Numbered from the stretch's first letter, positions 27,952-37,755 are shown. The stretch: DNA of 64,000 nucleotides from Nitrincola tibetensis (GCF_003284585.1 NZ_QKRX01000005.1:62001-126000); one strand, 5' to 3'. Made by a program: numbers and translations. The notes: generated from the sequence alone by a model not told the origin.

Positions 27952-28914
27952 CTATGGCTTGTTTGAATAGTTTTCTGTTAAAATTTCTGTAGGTTTATAT
28001 TCTTGATAAGGTTTGTTGATCAGTGCTTTTAGCATTCCTAGCCCGCGATAATAGGTTCGCTTAATCTTCATCGCACCAACTTTTGGTAAAAACGGCGTAA
28101 ATGGTAAAGCCATCGCACTAGGAATAAGGCGAATCATTCCTTGTAATGCAAGTTTTGTTGCTTTAGAAAGTGAAGGATCAAGGGCTCTTTCCGTGATAGT
28201 ATGGGTATTACCTAAACGCAAAAAACGATTGCATAGCCATGATTCAGTGAGACGGCTCGCTGGTACGTCTTCCCATACTTTAGCTTTAGCTGACCAGACA
28301 ATAGTATGCCCTTTAGAAGCGGCTTGTTTGAAAAACAAGTGATCAGTGCCACCTGTATGGCGCATACTTTCATTAAAACGGAGTGATTGATCCTCAAACA
28401 CGCGAGACTCGATCAATACATTATTTGAAGCAGCATTGTGTAAAACTTGCCCATCTTCATATCGTTGACGGTTGTAAAATTCTCCATGAATAATCCATAG
28501 AGGCACTCTTTCAATTTCATAAACTGGAAAAACTGGTCCCCAAATGATTGAAGCATTGGAATTATTCTGCATATCTAGCATTGCTTGCAGCCAATTGGGA
28601 TCAACAAATTCATCATCATCTAAAAACGCAATTTTATCTACGTTTAGAGCAAGAGCTTCTTTTATCGCTCGGTTGCGCGCAAATGGAATTCCTGGTTCCA
28701 TCTCAAGATGATAAGTGACATTGAAATTAGTTTCAGGCTGCCATTGAGAGACTACTTCTTGTGCAGATTGATGCGGATCATTGTCAACGACAATCAATAC
28801 AATGCTAGGGGATTTTTTCATGTTGAAGTATAAACCGTCTAGAGATTTTAATAGTTTTAACAATCCTTCTGGTCTACGGTAAGTAATAATACAGATAGCA
28901 ATTAGTATCGACAT
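27952..28914 (-). CDS. GT2-family glycosyltransferase
   Basis: 320 residues with the GT2 start ICIITYRRPEGLLKLLKSL, the metal-binding DKIAFLDDDEFVD (DDD/DxD), a TGGTDHLFF acceptor-site motif and a C-terminal hydrophobic/amphipathic region (MIRLIPSAMALPFTPFLP). Inner-membrane associated, extends the polysaccharide repeat unit. Donor unknown. Confidence 0.88.
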   Translation of the reverse strand: MSILIAICIITYRRPEGLLKLLKSLDGLYFNMKKSPSIVLIVVDNDPHQSAQEVVSQWQPETNFNVTYHLEMEPGIPFARNRAIKEALALNVDKIAFLDDDEFVDPNWLQAMLDMQNNSNASIIWGPVFPVYEIERVPLWIIHGEFYNRQRYEDGQVLHNAASNNVLIESRVFEDQSLRFNESMRHTGGTDHLFFKQAASKGHTIVWSAKAKVWEDVPASRLTESWLCNRFLRLGNTHTITERALDPSLSKATKLALQGMIRLIPSAMALPFTPFLPKVGAMKIKRTYYRGLGMLKALINKPYQEYKPTEILTENYSNKP

Positions 28915-28974
28915 AATAATAGACTCAGTCTATGGTTTTGATGATGAATAATTTAAGTATATAACTTCTAATAT

Positions 28975-29150
28975 CACGGAAAAGTCGTGCCCTTCATGGC
29001 TCTATGACTTTCGTAAAATTATATCTACTCATCATAGCTTTCTTTCACTTCCTTTGGATTCAGGCTTTAAATATCTTTTCACTTTTTAAGAAGTTGATGA
29101 AGAAATGACGAATTCTTACGATGTTCGGCGGCACCTTCACGATGTTCCAC
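28975..29150 (-). pseudogene. ISAs1 3' end relic (second copy)
   Basis: Aligns with 26060-26225 of the first ISAs1 remnant (compare CTTTCTTTCACTTCCTTTGG with CTTTCGCTTCCTTTGAATAA, and CTTTTTAAGAAGTTGATGAA with CTTTTCAAGAAGTTCATCGC). Coding potential is lost. Confidence 0.6.
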
Positions 29151-29330
29151 CTTCCAATCTTGGTGATAGTCTTTAAGAATTGAGAAATAGCTTAGCAGGT
29201 CTTGTGGGTTCATGACGATCCCTGATGAGAATAGAATTTTTGCATCAGACCATACTTGTTGGTTATAAGCTAATTTTTCTGTCTCCGCATTTCGGTCAAA
29301 GCCAATGATAGCGATAGCAAGGGGTTTCAT
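29130..29330 (-). pseudogene. Unrecognised gene fragment fused to the ISAs1 relic
   Basis: ATG at 29330 reads KPLAIAIIGFDRNAETEKLA, then SGIVMNPQDLLSYFSILKDY, and runs into ISAs1-like residues (REGAAEHRKN). The N-terminal part does not belong to ISAs1 and I do not recognise it. A decayed second copy of the same fragment is at about 29405-29545. Confidence 0.35.
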
Positions 29331-29404
29331 GACTTATCCGTCCCTGAAAGAAGGTCAGCAACTAGATGCTATAAAGCGAATGTTACATCATTCAATCTTA
29401 GCGT

Positions 29405-29545
29405 AGGTTTTAAGAATTCAGACGTGGCTGTGCAGGTCTTGCGGATCTGATGAAAATTAAATTATTGCATTAGACTATATTTATTTTAAATTAATATTTC
29501 GGTTTCTTTATTTAGTCAAAGCAATTGACAGCATTATTTTCATAA
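29405..29545 (-). repeat. Decayed duplicate of the 29168-29310 fragment
   Basis: GTTTTAAGAATTCAGACGTG, GCAGGTCTTGCGGATC and TTAGTCAAAGCAATTGACAG match GTCTTTAAGAATTGAGAAAT, GCAGGTCTTGTGGGTT and CGGTCAAAGCCAATGATAGC of the upstream fragment in the same order. Confidence 0.55.
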
Positions 29546-29571
29546 TTCCCCCCCCCGTTTTTAAATATTTA

Positions 29572-30471
29572 CTACTGACTTAAATCTCTTTTTGTTTCTA
29601 GCTTAACTGCAGTAGGAGTTATTATGAATTTTATTGCACAAAAAAAACTATAAACTTTAAGGAAGTAAGCATAGCTACAAAAAGATATTTTTTTCATTGA
29701 ACTCAAATTGTTGATTTTAAATATTTTTCTGAATTGTGCTATAGGTGGTCTTAACATTATAAATGGATTTAGATAAGTTTCTTTGTATGTGATATATCGA
29801 TCAGGAAATTTGTTAGCTAAATTCAAGTGCCCCTTAATTACTCTTGATTTTTTAAGAAGTTGAGCTTTTATCGATCTTGGTGGATGGTAAACAACGGCAT
29901 CATTATCATAATAGAATAAAAACTTATTTTTGCTATAGACTCTGTCCCCAAACTCTGTATCCTCACCAGAGCGTAAATTAGACATGAAGTATCCAACTTG
30001 TTCAAATACTTCTCTGCGTACGCCTAAGTTAGCTGTGGGTGCATGTCCTCTTTTCATATAGTTTATAACATCAAATGCACTTATAGCGTCATATTCTTCA
30101 AAAAAATTAGTTATTAGTTTTTTATCAATTTCAATTTTGCCACCAACATAGTCATAATTATTTAGTGAGTTGTACATTAATTCAATCCAGTTTTTGGATA
30201 CCCTAACATCAGCATCGATGAATAAAATTAGATTGTACTTTGCAAGTCGAATTCCTATATTGCGCCCTTCAGCAGGACCAACATTATTGTATATAGGAAA
30301 GTGAATTACATTGAAATCGAAACAGACAGATTCTACTATTAAGTCATATCCATCATTAATTACAATGATTTCAAAAGGTATTTCATTCTTGTTCTGATTG
30401 AATAATGAAGAAAGGGTTATTTTAAGACCATTTGGGTCATATCCAACAGGAATGATGATGCTTAATGCCAT
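29572..30471 (-). CDS. GT2-family glycosyltransferase
   Basis: 299 residues. LSIIIPVGYDPNGLKITLSS opens the GT-A fold, NLILFIDADVRVSKNWIEL carries the DxD motif, and NLRSGEDTEFGDRVY the ED acceptor motif. Overlaps the upstream polymerase gene by 10 bases. AT-rich. A run of nine C bases lies just after its stop. Confidence 0.88.
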   Translation of the reverse strand: MALSIIIPVGYDPNGLKITLSSLFNQNKNEIPFEIIVINDGYDLIVESVCFDFNVIHFPIYNNVGPAEGRNIGIRLAKYNLILFIDADVRVSKNWIELMYNSLNNYDYVGGKIEIDKKLITNFFEEYDAISAFDVINYMKRGHAPTANLGVRREVFEQVGYFMSNLRSGEDTEFGDRVYSKNKFLFYYDNDAVVYHPPRSIKAQLLKKSRVIKGHLNLANKFPDRYITYKETYLNPFIMLRPPIAQFRKIFKINNLSSMKKISFCSYAYFLKVYSFFCAIKFIITPTAVKLETKRDLSQ

Positions 30472-31655
30472 TTTTTACCTATTTTAAAATTTCTCGTCTC
30501 AATTAGCCAAATTATAGATAGTAATAAAATGTAAATATTAACTGATAACATGGCGCCACTTTCAAAAAAACCTCTTATCATTATTAAAGGAACGCAAAGG
30601 TATATTGGATATGAGGTTTTTTCAAATTTCAATCGTAATAAAAATATCAATGACATCATCAAAGATGTTATATATAATATTGTAATAATTAAGCCGTATG
30701 AAACAAATGTAGAAAGGTAGCTGTTGTGTGCAGAATAATTTCCTTCAATTCCTGAATAAAAATTGAATCTATTCCAAAAATCTTGAGTTAAAATATAGTT
30801 GCCTTGTCCAAAATATAGCTTTTCTAAAGCTATATTGTAATAATAACTCCAAAGCATTGTTCTGTTGCTGAAATCATTACTTTTTTCAGTTATATTGAAT
30901 ATTTCGGTAAGAATCCAAGTGTATGTGAATGAGAATAGTCCTAAAATTACTAGCATGAAAAAGAATAGTGTTGTTTTGTTAATTTTTCTTCCAATGTTTA
31001 TATAGAAAATTAAAATTAGTAAAAGAATCATTAGGATTATTGATGTTGTTGATTTGCTTAATATGATCATAATTGTTGCGATTATTATGAGTGTGTATTT
31101 GATAATATTTTTTTGTTCGCTTGTGTAAACGAAAGCCAAAGAAATTAGTGTTAAGAAACCAAAACTATTTTTGTGATTTAAAAGCCCTCGTGCTGCGCCA
31201 TCATGAAGACCCTCCATAAATGATATGTGTGGTAAAAATAAGAGGGATAATGAATTTATAAATATAAATAACTTGAAAAACTGTAATAATGATTTAGTTA
31301 TCTCTTCTGGGTTTAAAGTGCGCACAAGAATTGTAATGTATGAAAAAAATATAAATAGCCTTAAAAAGGTTTTGAAAGAGTCTACAACGTTGTTTGATAA
31401 CATCGAACTAACAAAAACCAATAAAATTAGCAATGTCACTCTTATATCAAATAGTTTTTGAATCCCATTTTTTATTACACCTATTGTTGCGGTCAAAGCC
31501 ATAATGATAAAAAGAGTGTTATCAGATAATGTTCCAAAGATTTTTATGTTGAAATTGGGATTTAACTCTCTTGTTATAGGCCAGTACCACACACCACTTA
31601 AAATTATTAATGCAAAGTATAATGATCCTATATAAATGTATTTTGTTTTTAACAT
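30462..31655 (-). CDS. wzy: O-antigen/EPS polymerase, Wzy-like
   Basis: 397 residues with about ten or more membrane helices and a large periplasmic loop (NFYSGIEGNYSAHNSYLSTF), where AHNSYL resembles the HN motif of the Wzy/O-antigen ligase family. In Wzx/Wzy pathways it joins flipped repeat units at the periplasmic face. Strongly AT-rich. The ATG is preceded by an AT-rich leader without an obvious ribosome-binding site. Confidence 0.85.
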   Translation of the reverse strand: MLKTKYIYIGSLYFALIILSGVWYWPITRELNPNFNIKIFGTLSDNTLFIIMALTATIGVIKNGIQKLFDIRVTLLILLVFVSSMLSNNVVDSFKTFLRLFIFFSYITILVRTLNPEEITKSLLQFFKLFIFINSLSLLFLPHISFMEGLHDGAARGLLNHKNSFGFLTLISLAFVYTSEQKNIIKYTLIIIATIMIILSKSTTSIILMILLLILIFYINIGRKINKTTLFFFMLVILGLFSFTYTWILTEIFNITEKSNDFSNRTMLWSYYYNIALEKLYFGQGNYILTQDFWNRFNFYSGIEGNYSAHNSYLSTFVSYGLIITILYITSLMMSLIFLLRLKFEKTSYPIYLCVPLIMIRGFFESGAMLSVNIYILLLSIIWLIETRNFKIGKKWH

Positions 31656-31925
31656 ATTGAACTCAATAATTAATTCATTTTAAACGTACAATATCGTTTT
31701 GTTGCGATTGGTTTAATCTAGGGTGTGTGAACTAAGATTTAATAAAATTTTTCTAGTAATTTAAGTTGTATGACATTAAAGTTTAATTAAATGAAAGGTC
31801 ATAAGACGCCATATTTTTCTGTTACTAGTTAAAAATATTGACTCATCTCTTTTTTTATCAGCCTTAAATGCTTTTTCTTTGATGTTTTGCAATTCTGCTA
31901 CAACTAATGTGTTTTTTTATATAAA

Positions 31926-33239
31926 CTAAAATAGCCATGACCAAAAAACCATGCCAGAAATCACAGTTGCTGCTGGCAGCATTTTTACTAGGTATTTATG
32001 TAAAGGAATAATAAATACTTTGCGGTACATATAGTAATAAGCTTGAAAAAAGTTGATATGAAATGCTGCTACAATATACCAGCACATAAGTTCAATATCT
32101 CTTTGTATTATTCCGATCAAGATAGCGCCGACCACTACTATTGCTGATAGTAAACCACTTAAGAAGAGAAGATCTGCACGATTCATCGCTTGGAAAAAAC
32201 CTCCGCTAGTAGAGAGAATAACTTGTACTGGAATTGCAATTGAAAGTATGCTAATAATTGGAATGACGTTTAACCACTGACTTCCCAACATCAACAGCAC
32301 GATTGAATCTGCAAATACAAACATTGCAAGACCAGCTGCTGCTCCGACTAGAGATAATTTAAAGGTAAAATCTCTATGAACTGCCTCTACTTCTCTGGGA
32401 TTACCAGCATGTTTACGTATGACTGGTTGTATTGCTGGTGTCATTGCAAATGTTAGCAGCAACATTGGATATCGCATAAGTTGATATGCTTTATCGTACG
32501 AACCAAGTGCAATTGCTCCCATGTATTTACCAACCAATATGTTGTCTAAGTTACGTGAGAAGTAATTAATAAAATTAAAACCGAATTGGTATCCCGTAAA
32601 TCTCAATAAGGGTTTTATTGCAGAAAACTTGTGACCAGGCATAGGACGACCAAACTCAGTTTTTCCAGAGAAGTACCATATAAAAAAGAATATTGTTGCT
32701 GCACTTACCGGTCCTTTTGCGGCTAGAGCATGCAGAGGGTCAATAAATTGAGCTAGACCCACTGCAGTTGCTGTACTACATATTTCTGCTGCAAAACTTG
32801 CGTTTGCAATTCGAAAAAAGGCTTGTTCTCGCAATAATATTGCATTAGGTATAATGCAAGCAGAAAAAAACATAAGACTTATAGCTATATATGGCACAAT
32901 TTCATCAATGCGTGGTATTTTGTAAAATAGTAGAAAAGCTGGTGCTAATGCAGCGAATCCAAGTGATAATACCAATCCTACTGTTAATGTTAAGCCAAAG
33001 AGACCATTGCGATCCTCCGACAGCAGACAATCTAAGTTGATTATAGCTGGTCCTAAGCCTGCCTCTGCCATCAACTGGAAGAAAATGAAAAAAACCATAA
33101 TAGCTGCTACTATACCGAATACTTCTGGTGTGAATATGCGCGCTAGGATCATCATTGAAGATATGTTGACTGCATATACTGAATAGCGGCCTATCATACT
33201 TTTGAAAATAGCTTTATAAAGATTATCTGATTTAAACAT
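31926..33239 (-). CDS. wzx: Oligosaccharide flippase, Wzx-like
   Basis: 437 residues with about 12-14 membrane helices; MILARIFTPEVFGIVAAIMV at the N-terminus is typical of the polysaccharide-synthase (MOP) family, and FNFINYFSRNLDNILVGKYM is the second conserved segment. It should translocate undecaprenyl-linked repeat units. Located between the ISAs1 relic and wzy. Confidence 0.9.
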   Translation of the reverse strand: MFKSDNLYKAIFKSMIGRYSVYAVNISSMMILARIFTPEVFGIVAAIMVFFIFFQLMAEAGLGPAIINLDCLLSEDRNGLFGLTLTVGLVLSLGFAALAPAFLLFYKIPRIDEIVPYIAISLMFFSACIIPNAILLREQAFFRIANASFAAEICSTATAVGLAQFIDPLHALAAKGPVSAATIFFFIWYFSGKTEFGRPMPGHKFSAIKPLLRFTGYQFGFNFINYFSRNLDNILVGKYMGAIALGSYDKAYQLMRYPMLLLTFAMTPAIQPVIRKHAGNPREVEAVHRDFTFKLSLVGAAAGLAMFVFADSIVLLMLGSQWLNVIPIISILSIAIPVQVILSTSGGFFQAMNRADLLFLSGLLSAIVVVGAILIGIIQRDIELMCWYIVAAFHINFFQAYYYMYRKVFIIPLHKYLVKMLPAATVISGMVFWSWLF

Positions 33240-33963
33240 ATGAACGAATATATAGTCGAAAAAAACATTAGTGAAATGATTTTGGCTTTTTTGATTTTTA
33301 AGATTGTTTACACTTGAATTTTAAGTTTTCAAAGTTAAATCCTATGTTTAAAAGTTTAATATTTTCCCGCTATATTTAGCATAGAAAAAATTATTAACAC
33401 GCCGTATATCTCTTAGACTTTCGAAAATACCATTTTCAAATTGTGCCTTGTTTCGCGTTCTTTGAATGTCTGCTTTAAAGATCTTTTCACTTTTCAAAAA
33501 AGTTCATCGCTATATGCCGAATTCCTTTGGCGTTCTCCGCGGCATCTTCACTACGTATCTGACAAGAATCTTGTCTATACGCAATATTCAATGATCAATG
33601 ATCAATGCAGTTTATTCTTAATAAACCTATGCTTGTAAACAGCCTGTCAGAAACGTTTCGCACTTAAGATTTCAGAGGTAATATAATAGCTAAATTGCTC
33701 GAGGTCAGAGATGATTTCGCCTTCTTGTCGGAACTAAATAGCCACTCCATACTCTTCATTCCTGGCTAATCAAATGACAGATTTACTAACTAATCAAACA
33801 GTTCACAGACAATATATAATCGGATTTCTTTGCTATCATTATTCGACTCAGTTGTAATAAAATAATTCTCTTCGTATTGTAATTAACGATTTTTTTCTGT
33901 TTACTTATTTCGTTCTAAGTCATTTATAGAAAGGTAGTCCATCATTTTTCCTTAGCTTAAATG
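33240..33963. other. Intergenic debris with a heavily decayed third ISAs1 copy
   Basis: About 33395-33905 aligns piecewise, in the same orientation, with 26060-26580: CTTTTCACTTTTCAAAAAAG, TCATCGCTATATGCCGAATT, CGCGGCATCTTCACTACG, CTTCTTGTCGGAACTAAATA and GACAATATATAATCGGATTT. Open frames are gone. No other gene is present. Confidence 0.7.
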
Positions 33964-34680
33964 TTATGCAATCATCTCTCTTGGGCGGTGCAGTACTAGA
34001 GCTTCGTATTCTGATAAAGACGCTTCGGCTATTACGACTTCGCGTGCAACAGAGAGGATTGGTGGTCTATGTTGTACGTTGTGTGCATCGCTTGCCAGAA
34101 TTGTAATCAAACCATCACGAAGCAACTGAACTGCTATGCCTTGGGCGCGCTCACCAAAGTTCCCAGCCATTGAACCCGCTGTCACTTGCAACAAACATCC
34201 TTGGTCAACAAAAGGCTTTAGCTTGCTTGGTGTTTGCATGATGGTTTTGTTGCGCTCTGGGTGTGCAATCATGGGTTGGAAGCCACGCTTGATTAACCAA
34301 GCGGTGAGTTTGTCGCTGCCCAGTGGTATTCCACTGTGAGGGAGTTCCAGTAGGATAATGGGTTTTCCGTGCCAGTGGCCTATAAAGGGAATTTCATTTT
34401 TCTCGATTCCCATCATAATTTCAGGACCAATGCGAACTTCAGCCCCCGGACTTAGTATAGTTAACGCAATATTGTGCTGTTGTAAGACAAGTCGCAGTTC
34501 TTCAAAGGCCGACGCGATGGTCTGCTTAGTGTTTTCATATCGCCCCGGATGAATATGGGGTGTGCACACCATGTGCGTGATGCCATCTTCTACCGCAATT
34601 TTGGCCAAGGCCAGCGCGGTGTCTAAGTCTGGTGCCCCGTCATCGATGCCAGGTAAAAGATGGTTGTGTAAATCAATCAT
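33964..34680 (-). CDS. CpsB/YwqE-type PHP-family tyrosine phosphatase
   Basis: 238 residues. MIDLHNHLLPGIDDGAPDLD, CTPHIHPGRYENT and ASDAHNVQHRPP supply the metal-binding His/Asp cluster of PHP phosphatases. These dephosphorylate the tyrosine-rich tail of Wzc-type kinases and so tune polymer export; the kinase gene is directly upstream. I chose ATG 34680, where the conserved domain begins; the longer frame to 34752 would run through the ops element. Confidence 0.9.
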   Translation of the reverse strand: MIDLHNHLLPGIDDGAPDLDTALALAKIAVEDGITHMVCTPHIHPGRYENTKQTIASAFEELRLVLQQHNIALTILSPGAEVRIGPEIMMGIEKNEIPFIGHWHGKPIILLELPHSGIPLGSDKLTAWLIKRGFQPMIAHPERNKTIMQTPSKLKPFVDQGCLLQVTAGSMAGNFGERAQGIAVQLLRDGLITILASDAHNVQHRPPILSVAREVVIAEASLSEYEALVLHRPREMIA

Positions 34681-34749
34681 GCTGTACTTCAAATATGGCT
34701 TAGGTGTATCGGGGAGGTGGACTTGGCAAGTTAACCAAACGCCTTTTGA

Positions 34750-34761
34750 CACGCTACCGCC
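34750..34761 (-). promoter_or_regulatory. ops element (RfaH recruitment site)
   Basis: The minus strand reads GGCGGTAGCGTG, identical to the ops core of JUMPstart leaders that recruit RfaH to paused RNA polymerase. It lies in the leader between the Wzc gene and the phosphatase gene, pointing into the distal 27 kb of the locus. Immediately upstream, GGTTGCAT (34818-34811) and ATGCAACC (34773-34766) are perfect inverted repeats that could form a leader hairpin. Confidence 0.85.
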
Positions 34762-34864
34762 CTAAGGTTGCATTCGGCTATCCTTAACGCCTACTTATCA
34801 AATCCATCTTATGCAACCTCATACCAGAGAGGCTTTTAACGTTATTCAATCATGCGTATTGCGT

Positions 34865-37105
34865 TTAGGCTTTATTACCGCCGCTATACCCGTAGTAATC
34901 GTAATAGCCGCCGTAGTTGTAGCCTTGTTTTTTCGCTTTCCTAATATCGACTTGGTTCAATACAACGCCCGTAATGGGAGCGTTGCTTTGCAATAACTGA
35001 CCAACACCCTTAATAGCTAAAGGACGGGCCGTTGCATCGGATTTAATCACATAAACCACCGCATTGGCATGCGTAGACAAGACCAGCGCATCGCTCACGG
35101 CTTGTACGGGCGGTGAGTCGATAATGACACGGTCGTATTTCTGGCTGATCTTATCCAAAACCTCTTTAAAGCGAGGGTTAGATAACAGCTCAAGCGGATT
35201 AGGTGGGACAACTCCCGCACTTAATACATCAATGCCATCAACGATATTAATCGCTTCTTCCAAGGTTGCTGTGCCAGAGATTAAATTAGCTAAGCCGGCA
35301 GTACCTGGGGCAAATTCAAAGCTTCTTGCCATGGTGGGGCGACGCATATCAGCCTCGATTAAAATAACACTTTCCATTTGGCCTAGTGCCGATGCTAGGT
35401 TTGCAGCAACGGTACTTTTACCCTCATTTGGAATCGATGAGGTCACCATTATGACTTTGTGTGGTTTATCTATGCCGGATAAAACTAACCCAGTGCGAAT
35501 GGTTCTTATTGACTCTGCGAAGGTTTTATCCTTGTTTTCAGAGAACATGTGGGCCATCGCTTTACGGTCTTTTTTCGACAGTAACGGCAGAATGCCTAAA
35601 ACGGGTAGATTTAACTTGTTCTCAACCTCTTCGATACTCTTAAATGTATTATTTAAAGCAGATAGTAAAAGGGTTAACCCAACCCCAAACATACCTGCCA
35701 TTATTCCAGAAATTAAGATGATTAAGGACTTACGGGGTTTAATTGGATGCTCAGGCACAACAGCTCGGTCCACAATCCGTGCATTTGCCGTTTCAAGATC
35801 CGACGTCGCCGTTGTCTCTTTCAAGCGTGTCATAAAGGTGTCGTACAAGGTACGGTTTGCATCCACTTCACGCTGCAACTCACGTAACTGGAACTCTTTA
35901 CGTGAAATATCTTGAATCTGCTCTTTGTTCTCTTCGACCGAACGGCGTAACGACTGCTCATTGGCAACCGATAATTGATAATTACGCTCAATTCCTGCAA
36001 CAATCTGTTCTACCTGCGTGCGCAAACTGGCCCGAGCTGCATTGAGGTCGCTCTGTGCCGCTTCCATCGCCGGATGGCGCGCACCGTAGCGGCTCGACAA
36101 CTCATCTACGCGTGCCCGAGCGCGTGCTTCCTCTGCCTTAAACGTCTGAATTAATGGATTGCTCAACACCGCTGGAATAGATGCTAAACGCTCCCAACCT
36201 CCAGAGCGCATGGCTTGTACTTGACGAAACTCACTCTCTGCTTCGGCACGGTTACGACGCGCATCAATCATGCGGTCACTCGTTGCACTCAACTCACTGG
36301 CGGTCACCGTTAAAATACCGCCGACATCCACAATGCCCTCGGCATCACGGAAAGACTGCAAACGATCTTCAGCTGTTTGTAAGTTCAAACGTAACTCGCT
36401 GAGGCGGCTGTTCATCCAAGTAGTGGCTGACATGGTCATTTCCATGCTGGCATCAAGCTGACCATCAATAAAGCCTTCGGCCAACGCATTTGCCGCTGCC
36501 GCTGCCGTAAAGCGATCCGCCATGTCCACATTAATACGCACCAACTGGCTGCGCCCCACAGGGGAAATGGTGACACGCTCCATAAAGGCACGTGTGACAC
36601 GTTCAATGATTTCATCTTCTGATACTGGAATTGGCTCTTCTAGATCCTCTGGCACAATGCCTGGAATAAACTGATTGATATCGAAGTTTTTCAACATGCC
36701 ACGAATATCAACTAAAGGCGGCTCCTGCTGAGCAGGGTCAAACTCATAGTGGGTGTGAAGGTTAAGGCGACGTACAACACGCTCAGCCAATGCACGCGAC
36801 TTTAACAACTCGAACTGTGTTTGCAGATACTCATTCCCTGAACCATCAACACCGTATACCTGCTCAATCGATAAGACTCGTGCGCCTTTTTGCTCAATCA
36901 ACAAAGTAGAGGCAGCACGGTAAATAGGGGTAATGCTCATAACAACTAAGGTTGTTAGCACCATGACAATAAAAACGAGTGTAATAATGCTCCATTTACG
37001 ACGCCAAAGGGTATTCCAAAGGGCGAGGAGATCGATTTCGTCATTGTCCATTTTTTCTCTAAGCCAATTGCGTGACTCAGTGGCAGGTAATGTGTTGCTA
37101 TCCAT
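34865..37105 (-). CDS. wzc: Wzc-type polysaccharide co-polymerase and tyrosine autokinase
   Basis: 746 residues. N-terminal Wzz domain between two membrane helices (about 35-55 and 440-460), a long coiled coil, and a C-terminal BY-kinase. Kinase motifs: Walker A SSIPNEGKSTVAANLAS, Walker A' VILIEADMRRP, Walker B RVIIDSPPVQAVSDA. The C-terminus is a tyrosine cluster (YNYGGYYDYYGYSGG). It controls chain length and contacts the export pore. Two bases separate it from the export-protein stop. A long antisense frame inside it is a shadow. Confidence 0.94.
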   Translation of the reverse strand: MDSNTLPATESRNWLREKMDNDEIDLLALWNTLWRRKWSIITLVFIVMVLTTLVVMSITPIYRAASTLLIEQKGARVLSIEQVYGVDGSGNEYLQTQFELLKSRALAERVVRRLNLHTHYEFDPAQQEPPLVDIRGMLKNFDINQFIPGIVPEDLEEPIPVSEDEIIERVTRAFMERVTISPVGRSQLVRINVDMADRFTAAAAANALAEGFIDGQLDASMEMTMSATTWMNSRLSELRLNLQTAEDRLQSFRDAEGIVDVGGILTVTASELSATSDRMIDARRNRAEAESEFRQVQAMRSGGWERLASIPAVLSNPLIQTFKAEEARARARVDELSSRYGARHPAMEAAQSDLNAARASLRTQVEQIVAGIERNYQLSVANEQSLRRSVEENKEQIQDISRKEFQLRELQREVDANRTLYDTFMTRLKETTATSDLETANARIVDRAVVPEHPIKPRKSLIILISGIMAGMFGVGLTLLLSALNNTFKSIEEVENKLNLPVLGILPLLSKKDRKAMAHMFSENKDKTFAESIRTIRTGLVLSGIDKPHKVIMVTSSIPNEGKSTVAANLASALGQMESVILIEADMRRPTMARSFEFAPGTAGLANLISGTATLEEAINIVDGIDVLSAGVVPPNPLELLSNPRFKEVLDKISQKYDRVIIDSPPVQAVSDALVLSTHANAVVYVIKSDATARPLAIKGVGQLLQSNAPITGVVLNQVDIRKAKKQGYNYGGYYDYYGYSGGNKA

Positions 37106-37107
37106 GT

Positions 37108-37653
37108 TTAGAAAAAGCCCTGATCAATTTGAATAATATCGCCTGGGTTAACGGATGTGTCCATCGTGGCACGCTCGGGAGTACGGCTGGTGTCACCATC
37201 ACGAATAATGGTCATGCGGCGTTGAGAGGCACGCTCGGTTAAGCCGCCAGCCATAGCGGCAGCTTGACGCAAAGTCATTCCTGGCTGAAAGGGGTAACCA
37301 CCGGCATTACGAACTTCGCCAGTGATAAAGAATTCTCGGTATTCGAGTATACTAACGCTTACATTTGGGTTGACTAAAAAGTCACCTTCCAGGCCACGCT
37401 TAAGCTCATTTTCAAGCTCTGAGGCGGTCATGTTAAGTGCTCGAATCTCGCCTAAAAAGGGGTAAGAAAAAGCTCCAGCATCATTTAGACGAACGCTCTC
37501 TAGCGAAAGATCGGGTTCACCAAATACACTGATTTTGATGACATCGCCAGAGGATAAGCGATATTGGCTGTCTGTCATTGCTGATGCAATGCCACTGAAT
37601 AGAGTAATTACTAAAAGACCGATAATCGATATTACTTTTTTAAAAAAGGGCAT
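37108..37653 (-). CDS. Polysaccharide export protein (short Wza/EpsE type)
   Basis: 181 residues: signal peptide ending FSGIASA, a Poly_export domain (YRLSSGDVIKISVFGEPDLS) and one SLBB domain (FITGEVRNAGGYPFQPGMTL). It lacks a lipobox cysteine and the C-terminal helix of E. coli Wza. It therefore belongs to the short periplasmic type that probably works with the outer-membrane barrel encoded upstream. ATG 37653 has AAGGA. Confidence 0.9.
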   Translation of the reverse strand: MPFFKKVISIIGLLVITLFSGIASAMTDSQYRLSSGDVIKISVFGEPDLSLESVRLNDAGAFSYPFLGEIRALNMTASELENELKRGLEGDFLVNPNVSVSILEYREFFITGEVRNAGGYPFQPGMTLRQAAAMAGGLTERASQRRMTIIRDGDTSRTPERATMDTSVNPGDIIQIDQGFF

Positions 37654-37755
37654 GATGCTTTCCTTAACCAAGATTGAGGTGCACAAGATCGTGTGCACCA
37701 TTGTTTGACATTATTCAGGACGGTTGTGAATCCGGCCTGAATCGCAAACACAAGG

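Noticed and set aside
29550-29558. Run of nine C as a phase-variation tract
   Set aside because: It lies outside coding sequence, after the stop of a glycosyltransferase gene, with no promoter nearby that it could alter.
34680-34752. Upstream extension of the phosphatase gene
   Set aside because: The added residues are not conserved and would encode the ops element; the domain begins at the ATG at 34680.
35064-35915. Long plus-strand open frame (about 280 codons) inside the Wzc gene
   Set aside because: Antisense shadow of a strongly supported kinase gene; no family resemblance and no ribosome-binding site.
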